DNA of 64,000 nucleotides from Pseudomonas fluorescens (GTDB lineage: Bacteria > Pseudomonadota > Gammaproteobacteria > Pseudomonadales > Pseudomonadaceae), in contig LR782234.1 in assembly GCA_902825215.1 (NCBI GenBank), forward strand, positions 5,473,001 to 5,537,000, written 5' to 3'. Shown here in pieces: positions 42,233 to 53,445 of the stretch (its first letter is position 1; the number at the start of each line of letters is the position of its first letter). Made by a program: the position numbers and the translations under genes. The notes below the pieces were generated by a model, which saw only the letters and a list, made by a program, of their open reading frames with translations, did no database searches and was not told the DNA's origin.

Positions 42233-42931
42233 ATGACTCAGTCCATCTGGAGCAAGTTGTTCACCGCGCTGCGCGGCGGCGCCAATGAAGTCGGCGAAGC
42301 CATCGCCGACCAGCAGGCGCTGCGCATCCTCGATCAGGAAATCCGCGACGCCGACAGCGCGCTGTCCAATGCTCGTCGCGAACTGGTCACCATCATGGCC
42401 AAGCACAAACTGGCTGCCGACCGCGTCAGCGAGTACGACGCCAAGATCAAGGACCTCGAAGCCAAAGCCGTCGCTGCACTCAACGCCGGCCGTGAAGACC
42501 TGGCGCTGGAAGTCGCCGAAGCGATTTCGACCCTGACCAATGACCTCGATGCCGAGAAGAAACTCAGCGATGAATTTGGCGCCTACGCCGACAACATGCG
42601 CAAGGACATCAGCAAGGCCGAGTCGCGCATCAAGAGCCTGCGCCAGCAAGTGGACATGGCCAAGGCCCGCGACAGCGTGCAGAAGGCACAGGTCAGCGCT
42701 TCCATCGCCAGCGGTGGTGCCAACGGCAAGCTGGAAACTGCCGTCGGCACGCTGAACCGCCTGCAAGCCAAGCAGCAGCAACGGGCCGCTGAACTGAGCG
42801 CTGCCGACGAACTGGCCGACGCGTCGACCGGCAACGACCTGGAACGCAAACTGCGCGACGCCGGCATCACGCCGAACGAAGGCAGCGCCAATGCGATTCT
42901 TGAGCGCCTGAAGCAGAAGTCCGCGCAGTAA
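42233..42931 (+). CDS. yjfJ: PspA/IM30 family membrane-stress protein
   Basis: A 232-residue coiled-coil protein of the PspA/Vipp1 family (E. coli YjfJ): MTQSIWSKLFTALRGGANEVGEAIAD (amphipathic start), the RILDQEIRDAD segment shared by the family, and a long helical hairpin (about residues 30-190) rich in Ala, Glu and Lys. Family members bind stressed inner membranes and form ESCRT-III-like assemblies. It is 17 bases after yjfI. A REPIN and a 208-base gap separate it from yjfK. Confidence 0.9.
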   Translation: MTQSIWSKLFTALRGGANEVGEAIADQQALRILDQEIRDADSALSNARRELVTIMAKHKLAADRVSEYDAKIKDLEAKAVAALNAGREDLALEVAEAISTLTNDLDAEKKLSDEFGAYADNMRKDISKAESRIKSLRQQVDMAKARDSVQKAQVSASIASGGANGKLETAVGTLNRLQAKQQQRAAELSAADELADASTGNDLERKLRDAGITPNEGSANAILERLKQKSAQ

Positions 42932-42947
42932 GCTATTGCGCAAACCC

Positions 42948-43037
42948 TTGCAGGAGTGAGCCTGCTCGCGACGGGGCCGGAACATTCAACTTCAGTGTTG
43001 ACTGACCCGCCGCCATCGCGAACAGGCTCACTCCTTG
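42948..43037. repeat. REPIN inside the yjf operon
   Basis: Inverted copies of a variant REP (GGAGTGAGCCTGCTCGCGA) at 42948-42971 and 43014-43037, core about 42 bases. It separates yjfJ from yjfK within a co-directional set. Confidence 0.85.
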
Positions 43038-43139
43038 TTTGCGCTGAGCAATTGCCTCTGCTCGTTCACCGCTGTGCCCGGTACACTACCGCCACTTTTA
43101 CACCCCCGAACACCTCCACCCGCTTCAAGGAACGTACCC

Positions 43140-43790
43140 ATGGGATGGTTTAAAGACTTGCTCGGCACCAGCAATTGGCAGGCCGCTGCGCCAACGAGCA
43201 CCGGCGCCAGCGGCCCGCTCGGGATGGCGCAGGGCAAAGGCGTGCGTCTCGACACGACTTTGGCCTTGCTGCTCGAAGGCTCGACTTCAGTGCGAGTGCC
43301 CTTCGATCAGGCAGTCTGGAGCGCAGGCTGGGTCGACCTCGGCCAGTCCAACAAACTGCACCGCTATTACATGAATGACGAAGATTTCTGGGTGCAGATC
43401 CACGTCACCGGTGAGGACCAGATCGAATCGGTCACGCTGTTCAATTATCTCAGTTACGTAACCGTCAACAGTGACGCCGAACTACAGCGTCTGGCCGGTC
43501 CGAACAGCCAGATCGGTTTGCCGAACTACACCCACGCAGGCATCGCCTACGCCCGCGAATGGGGTACCGAACAGGGCCAGACCGAGCTCGTGCCGATGAC
43601 CGAACATGTGGTGAATCCGGACGAGAGTTACACCATCAACCATCATTCGATGCTTTACGCGCGTGACACCGGCCTGACCGATCGCCGCGAATTGCTGCTG
43701 TTCTCCGTCGAACAGGACGAAGAAGGCACCGTCAGCCTGAGCACTTCGCTGGGCATCTCGCTGTATACGACTGATTTGAGCGCCATTTAA
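43140..43790 (+). CDS. yjfK: YjfK-like DUF2491 protein
   Basis: A 216-residue soluble protein with the DUF2491 features GWFKDLLGT at the start, AVWSAGWVDLGQSNKLHRYYMNDEDFWVQIH (only part quoted) in the middle, and AREWGTEQGQTELVPMTEHV near the end. The start at ATG 43140 has AAGGA nine bases upstream; an upstream in-frame extension runs into the REPIN and is rejected. The function of DUF2491 is not established. It is followed by yjfL after 15 bases. Confidence 0.87.
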   Translation: MGWFKDLLGTSNWQAAAPTSTGASGPLGMAQGKGVRLDTTLALLLEGSTSVRVPFDQAVWSAGWVDLGQSNKLHRYYMNDEDFWVQIHVTGEDQIESVTLFNYLSYVTVNSDAELQRLAGPNSQIGLPNYTHAGIAYAREWGTEQGQTELVPMTEHVVNPDESYTINHHSMLYARDTGLTDRRELLLFSVEQDEEGTVSLSTSLGISLYTTDLSAI

Positions 43791-43805
43791 AAAAGGAAGT
43801 TTTTC

Positions 43806-44231
43806 ATGCTGGAAGTGTTGGCCGTTTCCCTGAACAAGACCGCACTGGTCGGTTTCGTCGTCTACCTGATTGGCGCCGTGCTGCTGTTCATGTTGTTTCA
43901 ATTCGTCTACACGCGCATCACCGCCCACAAGGAGTTCGAACTGATCCGCGCCGGCAACACCGCCGCCGCTGTCGCACTGTCCGGCGCGATCATCGGTTTT
44001 GCCATTCCCGCCAGCAACGTGATCGCTTATTCGGTCAATGTGCTCGACTTCGTACTCTGGGCGGTGATTGCCGCCGTCGTGCAATTGCTGGCATTCCTCG
44101 CCACCGGTCTGGTGCTCAAAGGCACGTCCCAACGCATTGCCAACGGCGAAGTCGCCGCCGGCATTTACGTCGCTGCGGTGGCAATCAGCGTCGGCATGCT
44201 CAACGCCGCGTGCATGACACCGTCCAACTGA
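43806..44231 (+). CDS. yjfL: YjfL-like DUF350 membrane protein
   Basis: A 141-residue inner-membrane protein with four helices in two related halves: TALVGFVVYLIGAVLLFMLF and AAAVALSGAIIGFAIP (half one), LDFVLWAVIAAVVQLLAFLA and AGIYVAAVAISVGMLNAACM (half two). DUF350 proteins often sit beside PspA-type genes. It is separated from yjfM by 17 bases. Confidence 0.9.
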   Translation: MLEVLAVSLNKTALVGFVVYLIGAVLLFMLFQFVYTRITAHKEFELIRAGNTAAAVALSGAIIGFAIPASNVIAYSVNVLDFVLWAVIAAVVQLLAFLATGLVLKGTSQRIANGEVAAGIYVAAVAISVGMLNAACMTPSN

Positions 44232-44248
44232 TCGGCAGGAAGCCTTCG

Positions 44249-44944
44249 ATGAAACGCAGCAAATACGTTCAGTTGTCCCTCGCCGCCTCGGTGGCCATGG
44301 CCGTTTCCGGCCAGGCGAGCGCCGCGGAGCAACCGCGCAGTTTCCAGAGCGTCGAGCAATGCGTCGATGCCGAAGTGGCTGCCGATGTCTGCTCCAACGC
44401 CTACGTCGCGGCCCTGGCCGAACACCGACGCATCGCGCCAGCGTATGACGACAAAGCCAAGTGCGATGCGGATTTTGCCGCTGACTGGTGTCAGAAAAAT
44501 TCCGATGGCCGCTTTGTGCCGAAACTTGGCGGGTTCAAGATTCCGCAGAACGGTGAAGCCGAACAGAACCTCGATGCAATCGCCAATGCGCAAATGCCTG
44601 CCGGTGACAGCACCGCACAGAATGCGGGAACCACTTCGCACTATTCCGGTGGCGGTGGTGGTGGCGGCAATGGCTGGCTGACCGGTTGGCTGATCGGCAA
44701 CGCCATGAGCAATAACGCCGATCGCACGGTTTATCGCGACCGCGAAACCCGCCAGACTTACAACACCTCGACGCAGTACCGCCGAGCCGAAACGACGGCG
44801 CGCAGCCAACCCGATTACGAAAGCAGCAAGAGTAAACCGGTCAACGTGGCTTCTTCGACCTCCCGTGGGGGCTTCGGCAGCCAGTCCAGCGCCCGCAGCG
44901 GCTGGGGTGGCTGGAGCAGCAGTTCCGGGCGTTCGAGCAGCTGA
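44249..44944 (+). CDS. yjfM: YjfM-like DUF1190 secreted protein
   Basis: A 231-residue protein: signal peptide MKRSKYVQLSLAASVAMAVSGQASA, then a Cys-containing globular part (EQCVDAEVAADVCSNAYVAA and CDADFAADWCQ, four Cys forming likely disulfides), a Gly run (GGGGGGGNGW) and a Ser/Arg-rich tail. The family is DUF1190. The start at ATG 44249 has AGGAAG at 44237-44242. It lies two bases before yjfC, so the two are translationally coupled. The C-terminal part looks disordered. Lipoprotein processing is not evident (no lipobox Cys). Confidence 0.87.
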   Translation: MKRSKYVQLSLAASVAMAVSGQASAAEQPRSFQSVEQCVDAEVAADVCSNAYVAALAEHRRIAPAYDDKAKCDADFAADWCQKNSDGRFVPKLGGFKIPQNGEAEQNLDAIANAQMPAGDSTAQNAGTTSHYSGGGGGGGNGWLTGWLIGNAMSNNADRTVYRDRETRQTYNTSTQYRRAETTARSQPDYESSKSKPVNVASSTSRGGFGSQSSARSGWGGWSSSSGRSSS

Positions 44945-44946
44945 TC

Positions 44947-46104
44947 ATGAAGAAGATCGCCTGCACCGAGCGGCCCGACTGGAAGCACACCGCCGAGAGC
45001 CTCGGCTTTCTGTTTCATACCATCGACAACGAGCCGTACTGGGACGAAAGCGCGTATTACCAGTTCAGCCTGACGCAGATCGAAAACGATCTCGAGGACC
45101 CGACCACCGAGCTGCACGAGATGTGCATGGATCTGGTCGACCGCGTCGTGCACAGCGAAGAACTGCTGGATCGCTTGAGCATTCCGCCCTCGTACTATGA
45201 CCTGATCCGCACCTCCTGGCTGGAAGGTCATCCGCATCTGTACGGGCGCATGGACTTTTCCTACAGCGGCAACGGCCCGGCGAAACTGCTCGAACTCAAT
45301 TACGACACGCCGACCAGCCTCTACGAAGCCGCAGCGTTTCAGTGGGGCTGGCTGGAACAGTGCATCGAGCGCGGCACGCTGCCGCGCCATGCCGACCAGT
45401 TCAACAGCATCGACACCAAACTGCACCAGGCTTTCGCCGAACTGCAGCTCAAGCGTCCGTTCTATTTCGCCTCGATGAAGGATTCGCTCGAAGACAAGGG
45501 CACCACCGATTACCTGCGGCTGATCGCAGAAAAGGTCGGCATCGAGTCGCGGCACATCGATATCGAAGACATCGGCCTGACGACTGAGGGTCGCTTCGTC
45601 GATCTTGAGGATCGCTGGATTCCGCACCTGTTCAAGCTGCATGCCTGGGAGTTCATCTTCCACGAACCGTTCGGCGCAGCGATTGCTGAATGCGACACGC
45701 AGTTTTTCGAGCCGGCGTGGAAAGCGATTCTGTCCAACAAAGGCGTGCTGCCCTTGTTGTGGGAGATGCACAAGGGCCACCCGAATCTGCTGGCGGCGCA
45801 TCTCGATCCAAATCCGCAAAGCGCGGTGCCGAAAGGCTGGGTGCGCAAGCCGTATTTTTCCCGCGAAGGCGCCAACATCGAACTGCAAACCGCTGAAGGG
45901 ATGATTGTCAAAGAGGACGGGCCCTACACTGATGCGCCATTTATCCTGCAGGAATTTGCGCCGTTGCCAAGGTTTGGCGACAGCTACACGCTGATCGGTT
46001 CCTGGGTAATTGGTGATGAGGCGGCGGGAATTGGCGTGCGTGAGGACAACAGCCTGATCACCAAAGACTCCAGTCGCTTCCTGCCCCACCTGATCCTCGA
46101 CTAA
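44947..46104 (+). CDS. yjfC: Glutathionylspermidine-synthase-like ATP-grasp protein
   Basis: A 385-residue pre-ATP-grasp plus ATP-grasp enzyme of the glutathionylspermidine synthase C-terminal family (Pfam GSP_synth type). It lacks the amidase domain of E. coli Gsp. The N-terminus CTERPDWKHTAESLGFLFHT is followed by ELNYDTPTSLYEAA, KPYFSREGANIELQ (nucleotide loop), and the closing SYTLIGSWVIGDEAAGIGVRE with metal-binding acidic residues. It should form an amide bond between a carboxylate and an amine; the substrates here are not known. It is the last gene of the yjf operon. Confidence 0.9.
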   Translation: MKKIACTERPDWKHTAESLGFLFHTIDNEPYWDESAYYQFSLTQIENDLEDPTTELHEMCMDLVDRVVHSEELLDRLSIPPSYYDLIRTSWLEGHPHLYGRMDFSYSGNGPAKLLELNYDTPTSLYEAAAFQWGWLEQCIERGTLPRHADQFNSIDTKLHQAFAELQLKRPFYFASMKDSLEDKGTTDYLRLIAEKVGIESRHIDIEDIGLTTEGRFVDLEDRWIPHLFKLHAWEFIFHEPFGAAIAECDTQFFEPAWKAILSNKGVLPLLWEMHKGHPNLLAAHLDPNPQSAVPKGWVRKPYFSREGANIELQTAEGMIVKEDGPYTDAPFILQEFAPLPRFGDSYTLIGSWVIGDEAAGIGVREDNSLITKDSSRFLPHLILD

Positions 46105-46119
46105 AAACACCAAACCCCA

Positions 46120-46210
46120 TGTGGGAGCGAGCCTGCTCGCGAAAGCGGCCTGTCAGTCACCCTTTGCATTGACTGACCTGGCGCTTTCGCGAGCAGGCTC
46201 GCTCCCACAG
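46120..46210. repeat. REPIN after the yjf operon
   Basis: Inverted REP copies at 46120-46146 and 46184-46210, core about 38 bases. It lies between the converging yjfC and ssb genes. Confidence 0.88.
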
Positions 46211-46241
46211 GAGATCGAAGGCAACCTTGAATTTGCGGCAC

Positions 46242-46276
46242 AAAAAAGGCCCGTCGCGTAACACGACAGGCCTTTT
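46242..46276. terminator. Rho-independent terminator for ssb (and yjfC)
   Basis: AAAAGGCC-c-GTCG and CGAC-a-GGCCTTTT form a stem with one mismatch; the minus-strand RNA ends in a U-tract suited to stop ssb transcription. Confidence 0.85.
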
Positions 46277-46301
46277 CATTTACAGCGGATGCAGCAGCAA
46301 A

Positions 46302-46823
46302 TCAGAACGGAATATCGTCATCAAAGCTGTCGAAATCCGGAGCCGGTTGCGGTGCGGCCTGCTGTGGCGCTGGCGGGGACGAACGCTGCTGTGGTGCCGA
46401 CTGCTGCGGGCGCGGAGCCTGCTGACGTGGCGCCTGCTGCTGGTAGTTGTTGCCGCCGCCTTGCTGGTCGCCCTGTTGTGGACGGCCGCCGAGCAGTTGC
46501 ATGGTGCCTTGCATGTCGACCACGATTTCAGTGGTGTAACGCTTGATACCGTCTTTTTCCCATTCACGGGTCTGCAACTTGCCTTCGATGTACACCTGCG
46601 AACCCTTGCGCAGGTATTCGCCGGCAATCTCGGCAACCTTGCCGAACATCGAAACGCGGTGCCACTCGGTCTTCTCGACCTTCTGACCGGTTTGCTTGTC
46701 GGTCCATTGTTCGCTGGTGGCCAGACTCAGGTTGGTCACGGCGTTACCGTTCGGCAGGTAGCGAACTTCGGGATCCTGGCCGCAAGTGCCGACCAATATG
46801 ACTTTGTTAACCCCACGGGCCAT
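46302..46823 (-). CDS. ssb: Single-stranded DNA-binding protein
   Basis: A 173-residue SSB. The OB fold (residues ~1-110) starts MARGVNKVILVGTCGQDPEVRYL with RRVSMFGKVAEIAGEYLRKG and YIEGKLQTREWEKDG. A Gln/Pro-rich linker (about 112-162) ends in the acidic tip DFDSFDDDIPF that recruits repair enzymes. It is downstream of the yajR-like transporter gene with 15 bases between them. The divergent uvrA gene lies further along; ssb/uvrA pairing is old and conserved. Confidence 0.97.
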   Translation of the reverse strand: MARGVNKVILVGTCGQDPEVRYLPNGNAVTNLSLATSEQWTDKQTGQKVEKTEWHRVSMFGKVAEIAGEYLRKGSQVYIEGKLQTREWEKDGIKRYTTEIVVDMQGTMQLLGGRPQQGDQQGGGNNYQQQAPRQQAPRPQQSAPQQRSSPPAPQQAAPQPAPDFDSFDDDIPF

Positions 46824-46838
46824 AACGTTCTCCTAGGC

Positions 46839-48230
46839 TTAGCACGCAGCCCCGGCCGGGTTTTTCACCAGGCGTTCGAGGGTGTCGCGATCCACTAATT
46901 CTTTGTCCAGTTTGATGTAAACAGCCGCCTCGTCAGCGACTATCACTGCATCCGTTACCCCTACGAGGGCCTTGAGACGCTCGACCAGACCCGCTTCGCG
47001 GATCGCTTCGGGCGACAACGGCAAGCGCAGGCTCGTCACGTAGGGAGGTTCGCGCATGGTAACAGCAAAGGCCAGCCAAAGTGCAGCCAGCCCGGCACAT
47101 CCAAGGAACACAACCGACAGACCGCCATGCTGAAACAGCCAGCCGCCGAGTATCCCGCCGAGTGCCGATCCAAGGAACTGGCTGGTGGAGTACACGCCCA
47201 TGGCCGTGCCCTTGCCGCCCGCCGGTGAAACCTTGCTGATCAGCGACGGCAACGAAGCCTCCAGCAGGTTGAACGCGGTAAAGAACACCACCGTCCCGAT
47301 CACCAGAGCGCGCAAGCTATCGCCGAACTGCCAGAAGAATAGTTCAGTCAGCATCAGTGTCATGACGGCGCCGAGCAAAACTCGTTTCATTTTGCGTCGC
47401 TTCTCGCCATAGATGATGAAAGGGATCATGGCGAAGAAGGAAATCACCAGTGCGGTGAGATACACCCACCAGTGCTGCTCCTTGGGCAGGCCGGCTTTTT
47501 CCACCAGCGCCAGCGGCAAGGCGACGAAGCTCGACATCAACATGGCATGTAACACAAAGATGCCCAGGTCGAGGCGCAGCAGGTCCGGATGCTTGAGCGT
47601 CGGCAACAATGCCTGCCGCGCCACCCCGGATTCACGATGCTGCAGCGGCCCGGTTGAGCGCGGCACCATGAACATGATGATCAGAATGCCGACCAGCGCC
47701 ATACCGCCAGTGGCAAGGAACAGCCCCGACAGCCCGAACGCACGGGTCAGCAACGGCCCGACCACCATGGCCACGGCGAACGACAGGCCGATGGTCATGC
47801 CGATCATCGCCATGGCTTTGGTGCGGTGTTGTTCGCGTGTCAAATCGGAAAGCAGCGCCATCACCGCCGCGGAAATCGCCCCGGCGCCCTGCAGGATCCG
47901 CCCGGCGATCACGCCCCAGATCGAATCGGCCTGCGAGGCCAGGACACTGCCGAGGGCGAAGACGATCAGTCCCAGATAAATCACCGGACGGCGGCCGATG
48001 CGGTCGGAAATGATCCCGAACGGAATCTGGAAAATCGCCTGGGTCAGGCCGTAAGCGCCGATCGCCAGGCCGATCAGGGCCGGGGTCGCGCCCGCCAGAT
48101 CCATGCCATAGGTCGCCAGTACCGGCAACACCATGAACATGCCCAGCATACGGAAGGCGAACACCAGGGCCAGACCGCTCGCCGCGCGGGTCTCGCTGCC
48201 ACTCATGCGTTCGCTGTGGGGATCGTGCAT
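46839..48230 (-). CDS. yajR: YajR-like MFS transporter with C-terminal ferredoxin-like domain
   Basis: A 463-residue major facilitator protein: twelve helices, starting RAASGLALVFAFRMLGMFMV, loop 2-3 motif GIISDRIGRRPVIYLG, and a C-terminal cytoplasmic domain (about residues 395-463, LPLSPEAIREAGLVERLKAL onward) of YAM/ferredoxin-like type, as in E. coli YajR. The substrate is unknown (a proton-driven exporter is likely). It is divergent from uvrA and followed by ssb. Confidence 0.88.
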   Translation of the reverse strand: MHDPHSERMSGSETRAASGLALVFAFRMLGMFMVLPVLATYGMDLAGATPALIGLAIGAYGLTQAIFQIPFGIISDRIGRRPVIYLGLIVFALGSVLASQADSIWGVIAGRILQGAGAISAAVMALLSDLTREQHRTKAMAMIGMTIGLSFAVAMVVGPLLTRAFGLSGLFLATGGMALVGILIIMFMVPRSTGPLQHRESGVARQALLPTLKHPDLLRLDLGIFVLHAMLMSSFVALPLALVEKAGLPKEQHWWVYLTALVISFFAMIPFIIYGEKRRKMKRVLLGAVMTLMLTELFFWQFGDSLRALVIGTVVFFTAFNLLEASLPSLISKVSPAGGKGTAMGVYSTSQFLGSALGGILGGWLFQHGGLSVVFLGCAGLAALWLAFAVTMREPPYVTSLRLPLSPEAIREAGLVERLKALVGVTDAVIVADEAAVYIKLDKELVDRDTLERLVKNPAGAAC

Positions 48231-48421
48231 GGAAAAACCTCGTGTGAACCGGCGGCGATTCTACCAGTCCCATCGGAAGACGGGGTATATCGCGACGCTA
48301 TGACGCGTATAGATGAAACTCTCTTCATGAACGGTGAAACGCCCTTCGTTTGATAGTGTGCATCCATCCAGTATTTGCCCGTATACTCCTACGTTTTCGA
48401 CGCCCGCCGAGCGAGGCCACT

Positions 48422-51256
<2,835 letters not shown>

Positions 51257-51268
51257 ACGCCAGGCATG

Positions 51269-51308
51269 AAAAAGCCCCTGTCACCGTTGAAGTGACAGGG
51301 GCTTTTTT
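51269..51308. terminator. Bidirectional terminator between uvrA and ftnA
   Basis: AAAAAGCCCCTGTCA, a 9-base loop, then TGACAGGGGCTTTTTT: strong stem with T-tract to the right and A-tract to the left, between converging genes. Confidence 0.95.
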
Positions 51309-51321
51309 ATATCGGTTGCAA

Positions 51322-51789
51322 TCAGGACGCGTGGGACTGCAGGTAGTTCTCGAGACCGATGAGCTTGATCAGCCCCAACTGCTTTTCCAGCCAGTAGGTG
51401 TGATCTTCTTCGGTGTCGTTGAGCTGAACCCGCAGGATCTCGCGAGTGACGTAATCTTTGTGCAGCTCGCACAGCTCGATGCCTTTGCACAGGGCAGCGC
51501 GAACTTTGTATTCGAGACGCAGATCCGCCTCGAGCATGGTCGGCACCGTTGTGCCCACATCCAGATCATCCGGACGCATGCGCGGCGTGCCTTCGAGCAT
51601 CAAAATCCGCCGCATCAGCGCGTCGGCGTGGCCTGCCTCTTCTTCCATTTCGTGGTTGATTCGCTCGTAGAGCTTGGTGAACCCCCAGTCCTCATACATC
51701 CGCGAATGAACAAAATATTGGTCACGCGCGGCCAGTTCGCCGGTCAGCAACGTGTTGAGGTAATCGATTACGTCTGGGTGGCCTTGCAT
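51322..51789 (-). CDS. ftnA: Bacterial ferritin FtnA (bacterioferritin A type, heme-ligand absent)
   Basis: A 155-residue ferritin-like four-helix protein, start ATG 51789 (MQGHPDVIDYLNTLLTGELA). Ferroxidase residues Glu18, Glu51, His54 (HEMEEEAGHAD), plus the later EEDHTYW are present. At position 52, where bacterioferritins have the heme-ligating Met, this protein has Ala, so it should not bind heme by that route, as in P. aeruginosa FtnA (formerly BfrA). It stores iron beside katA, which needs heme iron and removes peroxide made at the ferroxidase centre. Confidence 0.92.
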   Translation of the reverse strand: MQGHPDVIDYLNTLLTGELAARDQYFVHSRMYEDWGFTKLYERINHEMEEEAGHADALMRRILMLEGTPRMRPDDLDVGTTVPTMLEADLRLEYKVRAALCKGIELCELHKDYVTREILRVQLNDTEEDHTYWLEKQLGLIKLIGLENYLQSHAS

Positions 51790-51902
51790 CGCCCTACATC
51801 TCCCTGCTTGAAAGTCTGTAGTTTGAACCAACCTGACCACAAGGTCACCCGCTGAGCGCAACAAAAGCGAAGAATATCCGAGAAAAGCAGCTTAAATAAC
51901 GC

Positions 51903-51927
51903 AAAAACCGCCCAAATGAGGGCGGTT
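51903..51927 (-). terminator. Rho-independent terminator of katA
   Basis: AACCGCCC-aaatga-GGGCGGTT; the minus-strand RNA continues in U-rich sequence (TTTTTGC). It lies 12 bases beyond the katA stop. Confidence 0.9.
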
Positions 51928-51938
51928 CTGCTTCTCGT

Positions 51939-53393
51939 TTAGACTTCGTTAAGCTGTACGTTGAGCAGCTTTGCGATTGCTTCTCCATACGCCGGATCGG
52001 CTTTGTAGAAATGCTGCAACTGGCGGTCTACCACATCGCTGGAAACCCCGGCCATTGCACCGGCAATGTTGCTGACCAGCAGCGCTTTCTGCTCTTCACT
52101 CATCAAGCGGTACAGTGCACCGGCGTGGCTGTAGTAATCGGTATCTTCGCGGTGATCGTAACGATCGGCGGCACCACTCAAGGCCAGCGCAGGTTCAGCA
52201 TAGTGCGGCGCTTGCTTAGGCGATTCGATGTAGCTGTTCGGCTCGTAGTTAGGCGCCGCACCACCGTTGCTACCGAACGCCATCGAGCCATCACGCTGAT
52301 AGGTGTTCACCGGGCTGCGCGGGGCGTTCACCGGCAGTTGCTGGTGATTGGTGCCGACGCGGTAGCGGTGGGCGTCGGCATAAGCGAATACACGACCTTG
52401 CAGCATGCGATCTGGCGACAGACCAACACCTGGGACCATGTTGCTCGGGCCAAACGCGGCTTGCTCGACTTCGGCAAAGTAGTTGAGCGGGTTGCGGTTC
52501 AGCTCCAGCTCACCGACTTCGATCAGCGGAAATTCCTTCTGCGACCAGGTTTTGGTCACGTCGAACGGGTTTTCGTAATGCGCGGCTGCCTGGGCTTCGG
52601 TCATGATCTGAATGCACACGCGCCATTTCGGGAAGTCACCGCGCTCGATCGCTTCGAACAGGTCGCGCTGGGCGTAGTCCGGATCGGTGCCGGCCAAGCG
52701 TGCAGCATCGGCTGGCGCAAGGTTCTTGATGCCCTGCTGGGTCTTGTAATGCCATTTCACCCAGTGACGCTCGCCCTTGGCGTTGATCAGGCTATAGGTG
52801 TGGCTGCCGAAACCGTGCATGTGGCGGTAGCCGTCAGGAATGCCGCGATCGGAGAACAGAATTGTTACCTGGTGCAGTGCCTCAGGCGAGTGCGACCAGA
52901 AATCCCACATCATCTGCGCGCTTTTCAGATTGCTCTGCGGCAGGCGTTTTTGCGTGTGGATAAAGTCAGGGAATTTCAGTGGGTCGCGAATGAAAAACAC
53001 TGGTGTGTTATTGCCGACGATGTCCCAGTTACCTTCTTCGGTGTAGAACTTCAGTGCGAAACCGCGTGGATCACGCTCGGTGTCGGCTGAACCGCGTTCG
53101 CCACCCACAGTGGAGAAGCGCAGGAACGTCGGGGTTTGCTTGCCGACCGCTTCGAACAGCTTGGCGCTGGTGTAGTCGGTGATATCACGGGTGACGGTGA
53201 AGGTGCCATAAGCACCCGAGCCTTTCGCATGAACGCGGCGCTCAGGGATGTTTTCGCGGTTGAAGTGGGCAAGCTTCTCGATCAGGTGAAAGTCATCGAG
53301 CAGCAACGGACCGCGTGGGCCGGCGGAGCGAGAATTCTGGTTGTCAGCAACAGGTGCGCCACTGGCGGTTGTAAGCGTTTTGGTCTGGCTCAT
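51939..53393 (-). CDS. katA: Catalase KatA (clade 3 monofunctional heme catalase)
   Basis: A 484-residue catalase. The distal heme His is in RRVHAKGSGAYGTF and the Asn in VGNNTPVFFIRDPLKFPDF; the proximal ligand Tyr is in GRVFAYADAHRYRVG. Length and end match small-subunit (clade 3) catalases. GAGGAAGA lies just before ATG 53393. No signal peptide is seen. It follows ftnA in the opposite reading order on the same strand (ftnA downstream). An OxyR-like half site and a possible promoter are upstream. Confidence 0.97.
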   Translation of the reverse strand: MSQTKTLTTASGAPVADNQNSRSAGPRGPLLLDDFHLIEKLAHFNRENIPERRVHAKGSGAYGTFTVTRDITDYTSAKLFEAVGKQTPTFLRFSTVGGERGSADTERDPRGFALKFYTEEGNWDIVGNNTPVFFIRDPLKFPDFIHTQKRLPQSNLKSAQMMWDFWSHSPEALHQVTILFSDRGIPDGYRHMHGFGSHTYSLINAKGERHWVKWHYKTQQGIKNLAPADAARLAGTDPDYAQRDLFEAIERGDFPKWRVCIQIMTEAQAAAHYENPFDVTKTWSQKEFPLIEVGELELNRNPLNYFAEVEQAAFGPSNMVPGVGLSPDRMLQGRVFAYADAHRYRVGTNHQQLPVNAPRSPVNTYQRDGSMAFGSNGGAAPNYEPNSYIESPKQAPHYAEPALALSGAADRYDHREDTDYYSHAGALYRLMSEEQKALLVSNIAGAMAGVSSDVVDRQLQHFYKADPAYGEAIAKLLNVQLNEV

Positions 53394-53445
53394 GCGGTCT
53401 TCTTCCTCTGTCAGTCTTTAACTGCCGGCTAATGGCTTGGTGGAG

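Noticed and set aside
48240..48421. Possible LexA/SOS box before uvrA
   Set aside because: Only a weak CTG-N10-CAC is found (minus strand near 48359-48373), lacking the AT-rich core and the final CAG.
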